From Bacillota bacterium (GTDB lineage: Bacteria; Bacillota; Bacilli; Alicyclobacillales; SLC66): 5,183 bases of DNA. Shown one piece after another: positions 1 through 4,389 of this stretch (position 1 is the stretch's first letter; each line of letters begins with the position of its first letter). The DNA lies in NCBI GenBank assembly GCA_021821185.1, contig JAKACU010000133.1:1-5183 (forward strand), in the 5' to 3' direction. The notes beneath the pieces are model-generated. The model did no database searches, was not told the DNA's origin, and worked only from the letters and a program-made list of their open reading frames with translations. The translations under genes and the position numbers were made by a program.

Positions 1-588
1 CTGGAATTCCTTCGTCGTATATACGATGGTATCCGTATCATTGTCGTTTTGAACAATGGATATGAAATTATCTACAGCATACCCACGGGACTTGAGTAAC
101 TGGATTTTCTTGTTGATTTTCGGCATCCCAATGATCATCTTGAAGATCTCTTTTGGGCTTTGTTTCATGAGCCGTGCTGTGTGCCGATTAAATGCAAAAG
201 TTGTAGTTGAACAGATATAAGGGATGTCTAATTTTTTGGCAAATAATTTCCCCCAAAAACTCAAGGAATCGGATACAATACAATCTGGTTGAAATTCTCT
301 TAATTCCGCACACACCTTTTCATCCAAAGCAATGGTTGTATCCACAATCATTTCGATCAATGCAGCAAAATTTTTTCCCACTTTACGATTTAATTCTTCT
401 TCTGATGCTGGTGGCAAGTAGTCATCGCAGGGGATAAATTTAGCCCCAACGGTTTCGATTTTTTCTTGAAATTCATAAAAGGAATAGTACCAAACTTGAT
501 GCCCCTTGCTTACCAAATGCGAAATTACAGGAAGCGTTGGGTTTGTGTGCCCATGTGCGGGGATAGAAAAGAATACAATTTTACTCAT
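1..588 (-). CDS. MGT-family (macrolide-type) UDP-glycosyltransferase, N-terminal part, truncated by window edge
   Basis: The reading frame enters at the left edge and starts at the ATG whose complement is 586-588, giving 196 residues with no stop. It begins MSKIVFFSIPAHGHTNPTLP, followed by a helix ending SKGHQVWYY, then VGAKFIP and QPDCIVSDSLSFWG. These are typical of the N-terminal acceptor-binding half of GT1 enzymes of the MGT/YjiC type. The His in the AHGHTNP motif (residues 11-17) occupies the usual catalytic-base position. Such enzymes transfer sugar from a UDP-sugar in the cytosol to macrolides, flavonoids or other hydrophobic acceptors; the real substrate cannot be read here. The UDP-sugar-binding C-terminal half lies outside the window, and full-length members have about 390-400 residues. 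The start is supported by AAGGAG at 599-604, 10 nt upstream. It is the last minus-strand gene here, 115 bp beyond the 704-1150 gene. Confidence 0.9.
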   Translation of the reverse strand, partial: MSKIVFFSIPAHGHTNPTLPVISHLVSKGHQVWYYSFYEFQEKIETVGAKFIPCDDYLPPASEEELNRKVGKNFAALIEMIVDTTIALDEKVCAELREFQPDCIVSDSLSFWGKLFAKKLDIPYICSTTTFAFNRHTARLMKQSPKEIFKMIIGMPKINKKIQLLKSRGYAVDNFISIVQNDNDTDTIVYTTKEFQ

Positions 589-608
589 TCTGCCTCATCT
601 CCTTCATA

Positions 609-637
609 ATTATTTTTAGTACGAGTCTAGTTGTAAA
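609..637 (-). promoter_or_regulatory. Possible promoter of the glycosyltransferase gene
   Basis: On the minus strand TTTACA (632-637) and AATAAT (609-614) are separated by 17 bp, each close to the vegetative consensus. The predicted transcription start near 602 would fall inside the Shine-Dalgarno sequence at 599-604, which is unusually close. The true -10 may therefore lie a little further upstream. The -35 lies inside the palindrome at 633-652. Confidence 0.35.
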
Positions 638-652
638 AACAACAATGTTTAC
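633..652. promoter_or_regulatory. Imperfect palindrome, candidate repressor operator
   Basis: GTAAAAACAACAATGTTTAC is a 20-bp imperfect dyad with outer half-sites GTAAA and TTTAC and a further symmetric pair inside. It overlaps the likely -35 of the glycosyltransferase gene. Its length and position resemble operators of TetR- or MarR-type regulators, which often control drug-modifying glycosyltransferases. No regulator gene is visible in the window, so binding is inference only. Confidence 0.35.
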
Positions 653-703
653 GAAATGAGCCTACGAAAAAGAGAGGCGCGCCACGTTGTTGCAAGAAAT
701 TTC

Positions 704-1150
704 CTATAGGTCATCGTGCTTTTGCTGCTGATTCCACACCTGAACAAGCCTTTTCACCGCTACGGCGTCCTGACGGGACACGGTAATTATCATGCGTGGG
801 AATCGTTTGTTTTTGTGGCGGATCGAAAGGGTTAAGGCGCCTCTTCGTAAAGAAATGGTGCGAATCCACCATCCGTCTTTGACATCAAACTGTCGCTTCC
901 CGATCGAAAGGTGCGATGAAGTCATACGCAGCAAGAAACGTCTTTTGGCCATCATCACAAAATAGGTGACGACGCTGACAAGATAGATCAGTCCAAAGGG
1001 TATGAAAAACCAATCCCAATACTTCTGAGGAATGGGCAAAAATAAGTGCGACAGTATCACGATCTCTTGGCATAGAAAGATGAGAAATAGGTATACCAGC
1101 CAGAAACCATCATTGGCTTTTACCCGAAACTCTTGCATAACCTCTGGCAT
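704..1150 (-). CDS. Two-helix membrane protein with possible PH-like cytosolic domain, unknown function
   Basis: This encodes 148 residues from ATG at 1150. That start is preferred because GAGGT lies 7 nt upstream; the frame is also open to a TTG at 1168, which lacks a comparable site. Residues about 16-38 and 47-67 are strongly hydrophobic and form two probable membrane helices around a short loop (LPIPQKYWD). KRR follows, suggesting the C-terminal half faces the cytosol. Residues about 70-140 read as alternating beta strands (RFLLRMTSSHLSIG, ALTLSIRHKNK, RMIITVSRQDA) ending in a helix (VAVKRLVQVWNQQQ). This resembles bacterial PH-like domains, but I cannot place it in a family. It has its own promoter at 1189-1218. 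No good terminator follows its stop, so readthrough into the glycosyltransferase is possible. Confidence 0.75.
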   Translation of the reverse strand: MPEVMQEFRVKANDGFWLVYLFLIFLCQEIVILSHLFLPIPQKYWDWFFIPFGLIYLVSVVTYFVMMAKRRFLLRMTSSHLSIGKRQFDVKDGWWIRTISLRRGALTLSIRHKNKRFPRMIITVSRQDAVAVKRLVQVWNQQQKHDDL

Positions 1151-1188
1151 CAGGATTACCTCGCTCAACTGGGCAGACTCTTACAAAA

Positions 1189-1218
1189 ATTCTAGCAAAA
1201 GGCTCCGTTAACCGTCAA
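1189..1218 (-). promoter_or_regulatory. Sigma-A-type promoter of the 704-1150 gene
   Basis: On the minus strand TTGACG (1213-1218) and TAGAAT (1189-1194) are separated by 18 bp. An extended -10 TG lies just upstream of TAGAAT (TGC TAGAAT). Transcription would start near 1182, leaving a leader of about 30 nt before the ATG at 1150. Confidence 0.65.
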
Positions 1219-1275
1219 TCCTTGCGATCTATCTTCCAGCGATTTGGCATTTTTCAAAACGGCAAAAAGTCCGCA

Positions 1276-1289
1276 ATGCCTTGTGGCAT
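1276..1289. repeat. Short inverted repeat between divergent promoters
   Basis: ATGCC and GGCAT are separated by TTGT, a perfect 5-bp dyad. It lies between the minus promoter at 1189-1218 and the plus promoter at 1313-1341. It could be a small operator or chance; no T-run follows on either strand, so it is not a terminator. Confidence 0.25.
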
Positions 1290-1312
1290 AAGGAAAGTTA
1301 GCATAAAAAAGG

Positions 1313-1341
1313 GGGACAAACTGGCAGTTTTATGGTAAAAT
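1313..1341 (+). promoter_or_regulatory. Promoter of the 42-residue peptide gene
   Basis: TAAAAT (1336-1341) is a good -10 and is preceded by TGG, an extended -10 signature. GGGACA (1313-1318) is a weak -35 at 17-bp spacing. Transcription would start near 1348, just before GGAAG, giving a leader of about 60 nt with substantial secondary structure. Confidence 0.55.
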
Positions 1342-1370
1342 AAGAGACAGGAAGGGTGTTGTACTTCCGC

Positions 1371-1401
1371 CTTTCCTCCGACGCCGGAAACGGGGAGGAG
1401 G
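1371..1401 (+). promoter_or_regulatory. Leader hairpin that can sequester the Shine-Dalgarno sequence
   Basis: In the peptide mRNA, positions 1372-1379 (TTTCCTCC) can pair with 1394-1401 (GGAGGAGG): six Watson-Crick pairs and two G-U pairs around a 14-nt loop. The right arm contains GGAGG of the near-perfect ribosome binding site GGAGGTGA (1397-1404). A second small hairpin, GGAAG 1350-1354 with CTTCC 1364-1368, sits at the predicted 5' end. Leaders that mask the SD until processed or refolded are typical of type I toxin mRNAs. The pairing is seen directly; the regulatory role is inference. Confidence 0.5.
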
Positions 1402-1409
1402 TGAGGGAC

Positions 1410-1538
1410 ATGATACCGTTGTTGCTTGCTTTGTGCAGCGTGGCGAAAGCCTATCTGGAGTATGCGGCCGCGAAAGCTAAAACGAGGACAAATGAAAACG
1501 GGGCCTCCCACAAGAGTAAACCCCGTCATCATCGGTAA
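1410..1538 (+). CDS. 42-residue hydrophobic/cationic peptide, candidate type I toxin
   Basis: The ATG at 1410 lies 5 nt after GGAGGTGA (1397-1404), nearly the full anti-Shine-Dalgarno complement, so I choose it over the in-frame upstream ATG at 1356, which lies upstream of the SD. The peptide starts MIPLLLALCSVAKAYLEYAA, a single membrane-length or amphipathic helix over residues 2-20. It continues with a polar, strongly basic tail (KAKTRT, then HKSKPRHHR). This layout matches small membrane-active toxins of Gram-positive type I systems (TxpA/BsrG/Fst-like), although I recognise no specific family. Its context supports the reading: a structured leader, its own promoter and terminator, and an opposing antisense unit over its 3' end. 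It could instead be an ordinary small membrane peptide, or the locus could be a regulatory RNA. Confidence 0.6.
   Translation: MIPLLLALCSVAKAYLEYAAAKAKTRTNENGASHKSKPRHHR
1494..1526 (-). terminator. Intrinsic terminator of the candidate antisense RNA
   Basis: On the minus strand ACGGGG and CCCCGT form a 6-bp stem (plus positions 1521-1526 and 1498-1503), closed by a possible G-U pair, with a 17-nt loop. TTT then C and further T residues follow. On the plus strand the same dyad is followed by CATC, so it has terminator polarity only for minus-strand transcripts. It lies inside the peptide coding region. The loop is large and the U-tail is interrupted, so strength is uncertain. Confidence 0.45.
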
Positions 1539-1589
1539 TCGCGTCCTGGCGGAAGAGCTGGTCTCCAGCCTGACCCTTCCGCTTTCTGT
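1495..1589 (-). ncRNA. Candidate antisense RNA (type I antitoxin) overlapping the peptide mRNA 3' end
   Basis: A promoter-like element at 1596-1624 reads leftward with a predicted start near 1589, and a minus-polarity terminator ends near 1495. The product would be about 95 nt with no meaningful ORF. It would be fully complementary to the last 14 codons of the peptide and to the terminator hairpin of its mRNA. Convergent 3' overlap of this kind is how RatA opposes txpA and SR4 opposes bsrG in Bacillus subtilis; no sequence similarity to those RNAs is claimed. The assignment depends on weak promoter and terminator signals. Confidence 0.4.
1549..1587 (+). terminator. Terminator of the peptide mRNA
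   Basis: GCGGAAG (1549-1555) pairs perfectly with CTTCCGC (1576-1582). An inner stem GCTGG (1557-1561) with CCAGC (1565-1569) closes on a TCT loop, leaving a bulge on the 3' side. TTTCTGTAGTTTT follows. It starts 10 bp after the peptide stop. The outer stem is perfect, but the U-tail is short and interrupted. Confidence 0.6.
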
Positions 1590-1595
1590 AGTTTT

Positions 1596-1624
1596 AGCAT
1601 AGCACCGACAACATAAACCTGCAA
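1596..1624 (-). promoter_or_regulatory. Candidate antisense promoter
   Basis: On the minus strand TTGCAG (1619-1624) and TATGCT (1596-1601) are separated by 17 bp, with an extended -10 TGC directly before TATGCT. Each hexamer matches consensus at about four positions. It points into the 3' end of the peptide gene and has no coding gene of its own downstream, which is why it is read as an antisense promoter. Confidence 0.45.
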
Positions 1625-1638
1625 GAGACGCGTGCAGG
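1618..1638. repeat. Perfect 6-bp inverted repeat overlapping the antisense -35
   Basis: CCTGCA (1618-1623) and TGCAGG (1633-1638) flank a 9-bp spacer. The left arm coincides with the -35 hexamer of the candidate antisense promoter. It could be an operator for that promoter or a hairpin in the leader of the downstream operon. No T-run follows. Confidence 0.3.
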
Positions 1639-1693
1639 CAAGTTATGCAAGAAATTGCGCACCGAACACGAAATGCACAGGAGGCGTTTTTCT

Positions 1694-1888
1694 ATGCTGA
1701 CCAAACGCCTTATCTTGGCGATTTTTTGTGGTACGGCAGGGGCACTTGTGATTGGCCTTATCACCGGGCAATGGATCAAAGGTTTTTTGTTTTGCTATGC
1801 ACTCGCATTGTTGGGCGTCTATGTGTATCAACGTCGCACGCAGAAAAAGGGGGGAGGACAAGATGGAGGATCAACGCTTTCGTCGTGA
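1694..1888 (+). CDS. Small two-helix membrane protein, unknown function
   Basis: This encodes 64 residues from ATG 1694, chosen because AGGAGG (1679-1684) lies 9 nt upstream. An in-frame ATG at 1655 has no such site. Residues about 5-24 (RLILAIFCGTAGALVIGLI) and 28-46 (IKGFLFCYALALLGVYVY) are probable membrane helices separated by TGQW. A basic stretch QRRTQKK and a glycine/serine-rich tail follow. The last 26 bp overlap the next gene, and the next gene's ribosome binding site encodes the KKGGG part of the tail, so the two are almost certainly cotranscribed. I recognise no family and found no convincing promoter directly upstream; transcription may come through the terminator at 1549-1587. 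Confidence 0.7.
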   Translation: MLTKRLILAIFCGTAGALVIGLITGQWIKGFLFCYALALLGVYVYQRRTQKKGGGQDGGSTLSS

Positions 1889-2099
1889 AACGCTTCGGGC
1901 ACGAAGGTGGATCGACCTCATTCTCATCGTGGCGTTCCTTTTGAGTCTGATGGTTTCCTTGTTGTTGCACTGGCATAACAGTGGGCTCTCTGTGACGGTA
2001 GCGATGCTGATGCTTTTGACGAGTGTCATTAATCTATGGACCCTGCACAAGGACAAAAATCCGTCTTTACGTACACTGACACAAGAAGCTAAAGAGTGA
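1863..2099 (+). CDS. Small two-helix membrane protein, unknown function
   Basis: This encodes 78 residues from ATG 1863, chosen for GGGAGG (1852-1857) 5 nt upstream. The frame is open further upstream, but that extension lies wholly within the preceding gene. The N-terminus is charged (MEDQRFRRETLRARR). Two probable helices follow: about 16-36 (WIDLILIVAFLLSLMVSLLL) and 42-62 (LSVTVAMLMLLTSVINLWTL). A charged tail contains HKDKN and ends QEAKE. The basic N-terminus suggests both ends face the cytosol. It overlaps the previous gene by 26 bp and is followed after 16 bp by the GRAM-like gene, so translation of the three is probably coupled. No family is recognised. Confidence 0.75.
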   Translation: MEDQRFRRETLRARRWIDLILIVAFLLSLMVSLLLHWHNSGLSVTVAMLMLLTSVINLWTLHKDKNPSLRTLTQEAKE

Positions 2100-2115
2100 G
2101 TGAGGTAAGAAAAAT

Positions 2116-2553
2116 ATGTTAATAGCCACTTTGCTGGTATCAATTATTGTATTTGTCTTACTATTCACGTTGCTAATACTAATATTCTCTAATCTTCTTG
2201 GACGAAAAAGCACTGAGTTTTTAGTGAAGGGTGAGAATGTTATCAAGGTAGGACGAGCTAATATTTGGAAAGGTATTGAAGCGGTTGGCGGTATGTTGTA
2301 TTTAACAGACAAAGGCAGACTCGTTCATGTTCCTCATAGTGTAAACATCCAAAGAAGCATTGTGGCGGTACAGGTGCCGAATATTATTGATGTGGAAACA
2401 AGGTGGACAAGATTTTTGGGGATTCCAATTGCGAAGAACGGTTTATTCGTAACGCAATCGCAAGGACAGGATTTCAAATACGTCGTATGGGGTACAAAAT
2501 CATGGCGGGAGTCCATCAATTCGTTCCGTGGAAGTTATGAAAAAAGGCAATAA
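2116..2553 (+). CDS. Membrane-anchored GRAM/PH-like domain protein
   Basis: This encodes 145 residues from ATG 2116 with GAGGT (2102-2106) 9 nt upstream. Residues 2-28 form one long membrane anchor (LIATLLVSIIVFVLLFTLLI). Residues about 34-135 look like a GRAM/bacterial PH-like beta barrel. Visible marks are GGMLYLTDKGRLVHVPHSVN (59-78), then IIDVETR, FLGIPIAKNGLFV, and a closing FKYVVWGTKSWRESI with the tryptophan helix. In related small Bacilli proteins the segment GGxLYLTDxRLxFxPH opens the domain. The function is probably membrane-associated binding; the ligand is unknown. The gene is more AT-rich than the two before it, which may mean a separate origin. It is last in the three-gene run. 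Confidence 0.75.
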   Translation: MLIATLLVSIIVFVLLFTLLILIFSNLLGRKSTEFLVKGENVIKVGRANIWKGIEAVGGMLYLTDKGRLVHVPHSVNIQRSIVAVQVPNIIDVETRWTRFLGIPIAKNGLFVTQSQGQDFKYVVWGTKSWRESINSFRGSYEKRQ

Positions 2554-2567
2554 CAAGTATTCAATTC

Positions 2568-2595
2568 TTGAACATTCGGGGGCGAATTTTATACA
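2568..2595 (+). promoter_or_regulatory. Promoter upstream of the 55-residue gene
   Basis: TTGAAC (2568-2573) and TATACA (2590-2595) are separated by 16 bp. Transcription would start near 2602, leaving a leader of about 110 nt before the ATG at 2713. Confidence 0.5.
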
Positions 2596-2630
2596 AGAAT
2601 GTCTTTGACAAAGGAATTTGAGGCGGCCCA

Positions 2631-2653
2631 CCTTACAGCAGGCGCTGTGGTAG
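2631..2653 (+). other. Leader hairpin before the 55-residue gene
   Basis: ACAGC (2635-2639) and GCTGT (2644-2648) form a 5-bp stem with a 4-nt loop. G-U pairs and a CC/GG pair beyond a small bulge extend it. No U-run follows, so it is not a terminator. No known riboswitch pattern is recognised in the 2602-2712 leader. Confidence 0.3.
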
Positions 2654-2712
2654 GAGGGTATCTGGTACGGGGGCGCTTTTGAAATAGAAACTTTGCGTGA
2701 GGGTTTGAAACC

Positions 2713-2880
2713 ATGAATCGAAGTGTACTATCTATTTTGGTTGGAATCGTATTTGCGGTTATTGGCGGTCTAAGGCTTTTGTTAATCCATAGCTTTATAA
2801 ACATCATTCTATCATCAGTAGAAATAATCGGTGGATTGCTATTGATATTTACCTATTATCTTCTCCGTAAGAGGGGGTGA
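2713..2880 (+). CDS. 55-residue two-helix membrane protein, unknown function
   Basis: The ATG at 2713 is preceded by GAGGG at a spacing of about 9 nt. The protein starts MNRSVLSILVGIVFAVIGGL, with probable helices at about 5-24 and 33-50 (IILSSVEIIGGLLLIFTYYL), and ends LLRKRG. A helix-loop-helix with a short basic end suggests a two-pass inner membrane protein. It has its own promoter about 120 bp upstream. Its stop lies only 7 bp from the stop of the convergent secreted-protein gene, and no terminator fits between them. No family is recognised; it is short, but start signal, composition and spacing are all gene-like. Confidence 0.6.
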   Translation: MNRSVLSILVGIVFAVIGGLRLLLIHSFINIILSSVEIIGGLLLIFTYYLLRKRG

Positions 2881-2887
2881 TTGGTTA

Positions 2888-3628
2888 TTATTCATGTGCA
2901 TAATAGTAGGGAGCATAGTTCACGCCGGGGATTTTGCTTGATGTGCCCCCGTATCCGTTTTTGACGAGACCATACAACGAACCTGGGTATCCCCCCATAG
3001 TCTCCCACATGCCTGCTATTTTCTGAGCCATTTGCCGGTTGGTGATGCGTTGTCCGTTCGTCAAATTGATACCCGCATAAAAACCGGTGGTAGGGTAGGG
3101 AACGCAAAAAGTGACAAACCGCCCGGTAAAGGTCATCCAATAGAGCGGCTTTGTGAAGGCTACGGACGTTACGATACGATGATCATAGGCATCCGCGAGC
3201 ACAAAGAGTGATCCCTTTTGCCTTTTGTAAACATCCAGGGCAAAAGGTTTGCCTCCTAACAGTCCCTCCCAGGCATCGACGATCGAAAACGTATGGGGAT
3301 CAAAGGATATTTTCTTGGTGCTACCCCAAAGTGCAACTGCCTGATCCCGCACATGAAGAGGCAGAGCATAGGCAGGAGCCAGGCGAGAGACGTGGTTTCC
3401 GGCGAACAATGGTAGCTTTTGTTGTGTGCCAAGCTTAGCGATTTGGCTGGCTGATAAGGAAAGCCACGCTGGCTTTGGCTGAAAACTGGCCGGTTGAACC
3501 CATAGGGTTCGCGAAACGATGGGCATTTTCCCTCTTGCCGCATGATTCACCGCATAGGCATCACCATAGCCGCCCCTTACAACGCCAAAGGCCGCCAAGA
3601 GAAGCAAAAACACGACATAGCGAAACAC
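2888..3628 (-). CDS. Secreted protein with signal peptide, unknown function
   Basis: This encodes 246 residues from GTG 3628. AAAAGGAG (3641-3648) lies 12 nt upstream, a somewhat long spacing, but no in-frame start lies nearer. Residues 1-26 form a Sec signal peptide: basic RY, a hydrophobic core (VVFLLLLAAFGVV), and a likely signal peptidase I site after DAYA. The mature part of about 220 residues has many aromatics, one cysteine (175) and no lipobox. Readable segments include PIVSRTLWVQPASFQPKPAW (36-55), WMTFTGRFVTFCVPYPTTGF (164-183) and a Gly/Tyr-rich C-terminus (GGYPGSLYG, APYYYAHE). I see no catalytic motif and recognise no family. It is transcribed alone; a clear promoter is not evident, with TTGATC-18-TACAGA near 3680-3710 as a weak candidate. 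Confidence 0.8.
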   Translation of the reverse strand: MFRYVVFLLLLAAFGVVRGGYGDAYAVNHAARGKMPIVSRTLWVQPASFQPKPAWLSLSASQIAKLGTQQKLPLFAGNHVSRLAPAYALPLHVRDQAVALWGSTKKISFDPHTFSIVDAWEGLLGGKPFALDVYKRQKGSLFVLADAYDHRIVTSVAFTKPLYWMTFTGRFVTFCVPYPTTGFYAGINLTNGQRITNRQMAQKIAGMWETMGGYPGSLYGLVKNGYGGTSSKIPGVNYAPYYYAHE

Positions 3629-3765
3629 CCAAAGATCGCACTCCTTTTACCCAACTCGCCACGCGTAAAGCTAGGGCGGGCGGCTCTGTACCTACGGCAT
3701 CACGACTTGATCAAAAAAGGCGGGGGACTGAATACATGACGAACAAAACCAAAGTAGGGTTACAG

Positions 3766-3792
3766 AAATTGCACCTTTTTGCGCAATTTTTT
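3766..3792. repeat. AT-rich inverted repeat in the intergenic region, possible weak terminator or operator
   Basis: AAATTGC (3766-3772) and GCAATTT (3783-3789) are perfect 7-bp arms around a 10-nt loop, followed on the plus strand by TTT. No plus-strand gene ends here, so a terminator role is doubtful. It lies about 140 bp upstream of the secreted-protein gene and could act there. The rest of 3629-3846 shows no gene I can support. Confidence 0.35.
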
Positions 3793-3846
3793 GCAAGTTA
3801 GACTCCCATGAACATCACAAGCTCAAGGGTAAACGCCTGTATGCCC

Positions 3847-3877
3847 AAAAAAGGGATCCGGTACACGACCGAATCCC
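3847..3877 (-). terminator. Strong intrinsic terminator of the RHS/immunity operon
   Basis: On the minus strand GGGATTCGGT pairs with ACCGGATCCC over 10 bp (nine Watson-Crick pairs and one T-G) with loop CGTGT, directly followed by six T residues. Plus-strand arms are 3853-3862 and 3868-3877. It is the best terminator in the window and ends the minus transcript carrying the RHS fragment, tip, immunity gene and downstream small ORF. Confidence 0.9.
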
Positions 3878-3888
3878 TTGCGTCGTCC

Positions 3889-4065
3889 TTAGCTGTACCC
3901 GACCTGTCGGCACCGTGGCGGATGTGTTCGATCGATCAAGAAATTAATGGTCATACCCCTGTTCCTATTGAGCACATTCCGAATCTGTGCGGACTCAACG
4001 TCAATCCGAAAGATGCAATCGGTGTTCATCAGCAAAGGCTGAACGGAGTTATGGGCCTCGTTCAT
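3889..4065 (-). CDS. 58-codon ORF between the immunity gene and the operon terminator, uncertain
   Basis: The frame starts at ATG 4065, which begins MNEAHNSVQPLLMNTDCIFR, and includes NRNRGMTINFLIDRTHPP. It ends 11 bp before the terminator stem, so it sits neatly inside the transcript. It is in the same frame as the immunity gene, separated by that gene's TGA and a further TAA. There is no clear ribosome binding site, and I recognise no family. It could be a small gene, a decayed remnant of an older toxin or immunity gene, or just untranslated 3' sequence. The opposite strand is also open here, from 3808 to 4221, but that frame crosses the terminator and the immunity gene and is probably a shadow. 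Confidence 0.3.
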   Translation of the reverse strand: MNEAHNSVQPLLMNTDCIFRIDVESAQIRNVLNRNRGMTINFLIDRTHPPRCRQVGYS

Positions 4066-4098
4066 TGTCAGCGCTTCAAATTTGTGTTACCGACAATC

Positions 4099-4374
4099 TC
4101 AATGGGTGAGACGCTCCCACACTTCCGTAGCTTTCGCCCTAACTTGCTCACTGCTGTAATAACAGTCGTACTTCTCCAAATCCTCTTCGAACGGACTGAA
4201 CCGAGCCGTTATGTCGCATAGCTCGCCAAACGAAGATTGCTCAATATCGGTTAAAGTAGCGTAGTCGGTTTCTTGGTTAAAATAGACTGTGAATGAATCG
4301 CAAAATTCATCAATCCCCATACTACCACGAATGAAATTAGATAGAATTTCGCGAAGCTTTGCTGCATCACCCAC
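4099..4374 (-). CDS. Probable immunity protein for the RHS toxin tip
   Basis: This encodes 91 residues from GTG 4374, chosen for AAAGGTGG (plus 4384-4391) 9 nt upstream; this site overlaps the stop codon of the toxin tip, so translation is probably coupled. The protein is small, cytosolic, acidic and helical: ILSNFIRGSMGIDEFCDSFT, then DYATLTDIEQSSFGEL, then ARFSPFEEDLEKYDCYYSSE, ending in the helix EQVRAKATEVWERL. Size, acidity, position directly after a toxin tip, and the central helix leading into RFSPFEED recall the self-protective colicin-like immunity group (colicin D immunity type), a resemblance by eye only. Such proteins bind and block the cognate toxin in the producing cell. Partner and target are not shown by the sequence. 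Confidence 0.7.
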   Translation of the reverse strand: MGDAAKLREILSNFIRGSMGIDEFCDSFTVYFNQETDYATLTDIEQSSFGELCDITARFSPFEEDLEKYDCYYSSEQVRAKATEVWERLTH

Positions 4375-4389
4375 TAATTAACACCACCT

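Noticed and set aside
207..437. Plus-strand open frame of 76 codons
   Set aside because: It lies wholly inside the glycosyltransferase gene on the other strand, which has a clear family match and a good ribosome binding site.
671..682. GC-rich palindrome GGCGCGCC near the end of the 704-1150 gene, followed by T residues on the minus strand
   Set aside because: The palindrome has no loop and cannot form a stable hairpin, so I do not call it a terminator.
1254..1532. Minus-strand open frame of 92 codons across the peptide locus
   Set aside because: It has no ribosome binding site, covers a promoter, leader and opposing gene, and its composition is not protein-like.
1652..1663. Similarity between GAAATTGCGCAC here and GAAATTGCACC near 3765
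   Set aside because: The match is too short and isolated to be evidence of a repeat family.
2599..2682. 27-codon plus ORF starting MSLTKEFEAA just after the 2568-2595 promoter
   Set aside because: The ATG lies at or before the predicted transcription start and has no ribosome binding site; the segment is better read as the leader of the 2713 gene.
3475..3801. Plus-strand open frame of 108 codons
   Set aside because: It overlaps the N-terminal part and upstream region of the secreted-protein gene, has no start signal and contains low-complexity His/Arg/Pro sequence.
3808..4221. Plus-strand open frame of 137 codons with protein-like stretches
   Set aside because: It runs through the strong minus terminator and antisense to the immunity gene, and lacks a Shine-Dalgarno site. 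A remnant of a real gene cannot be wholly excluded.
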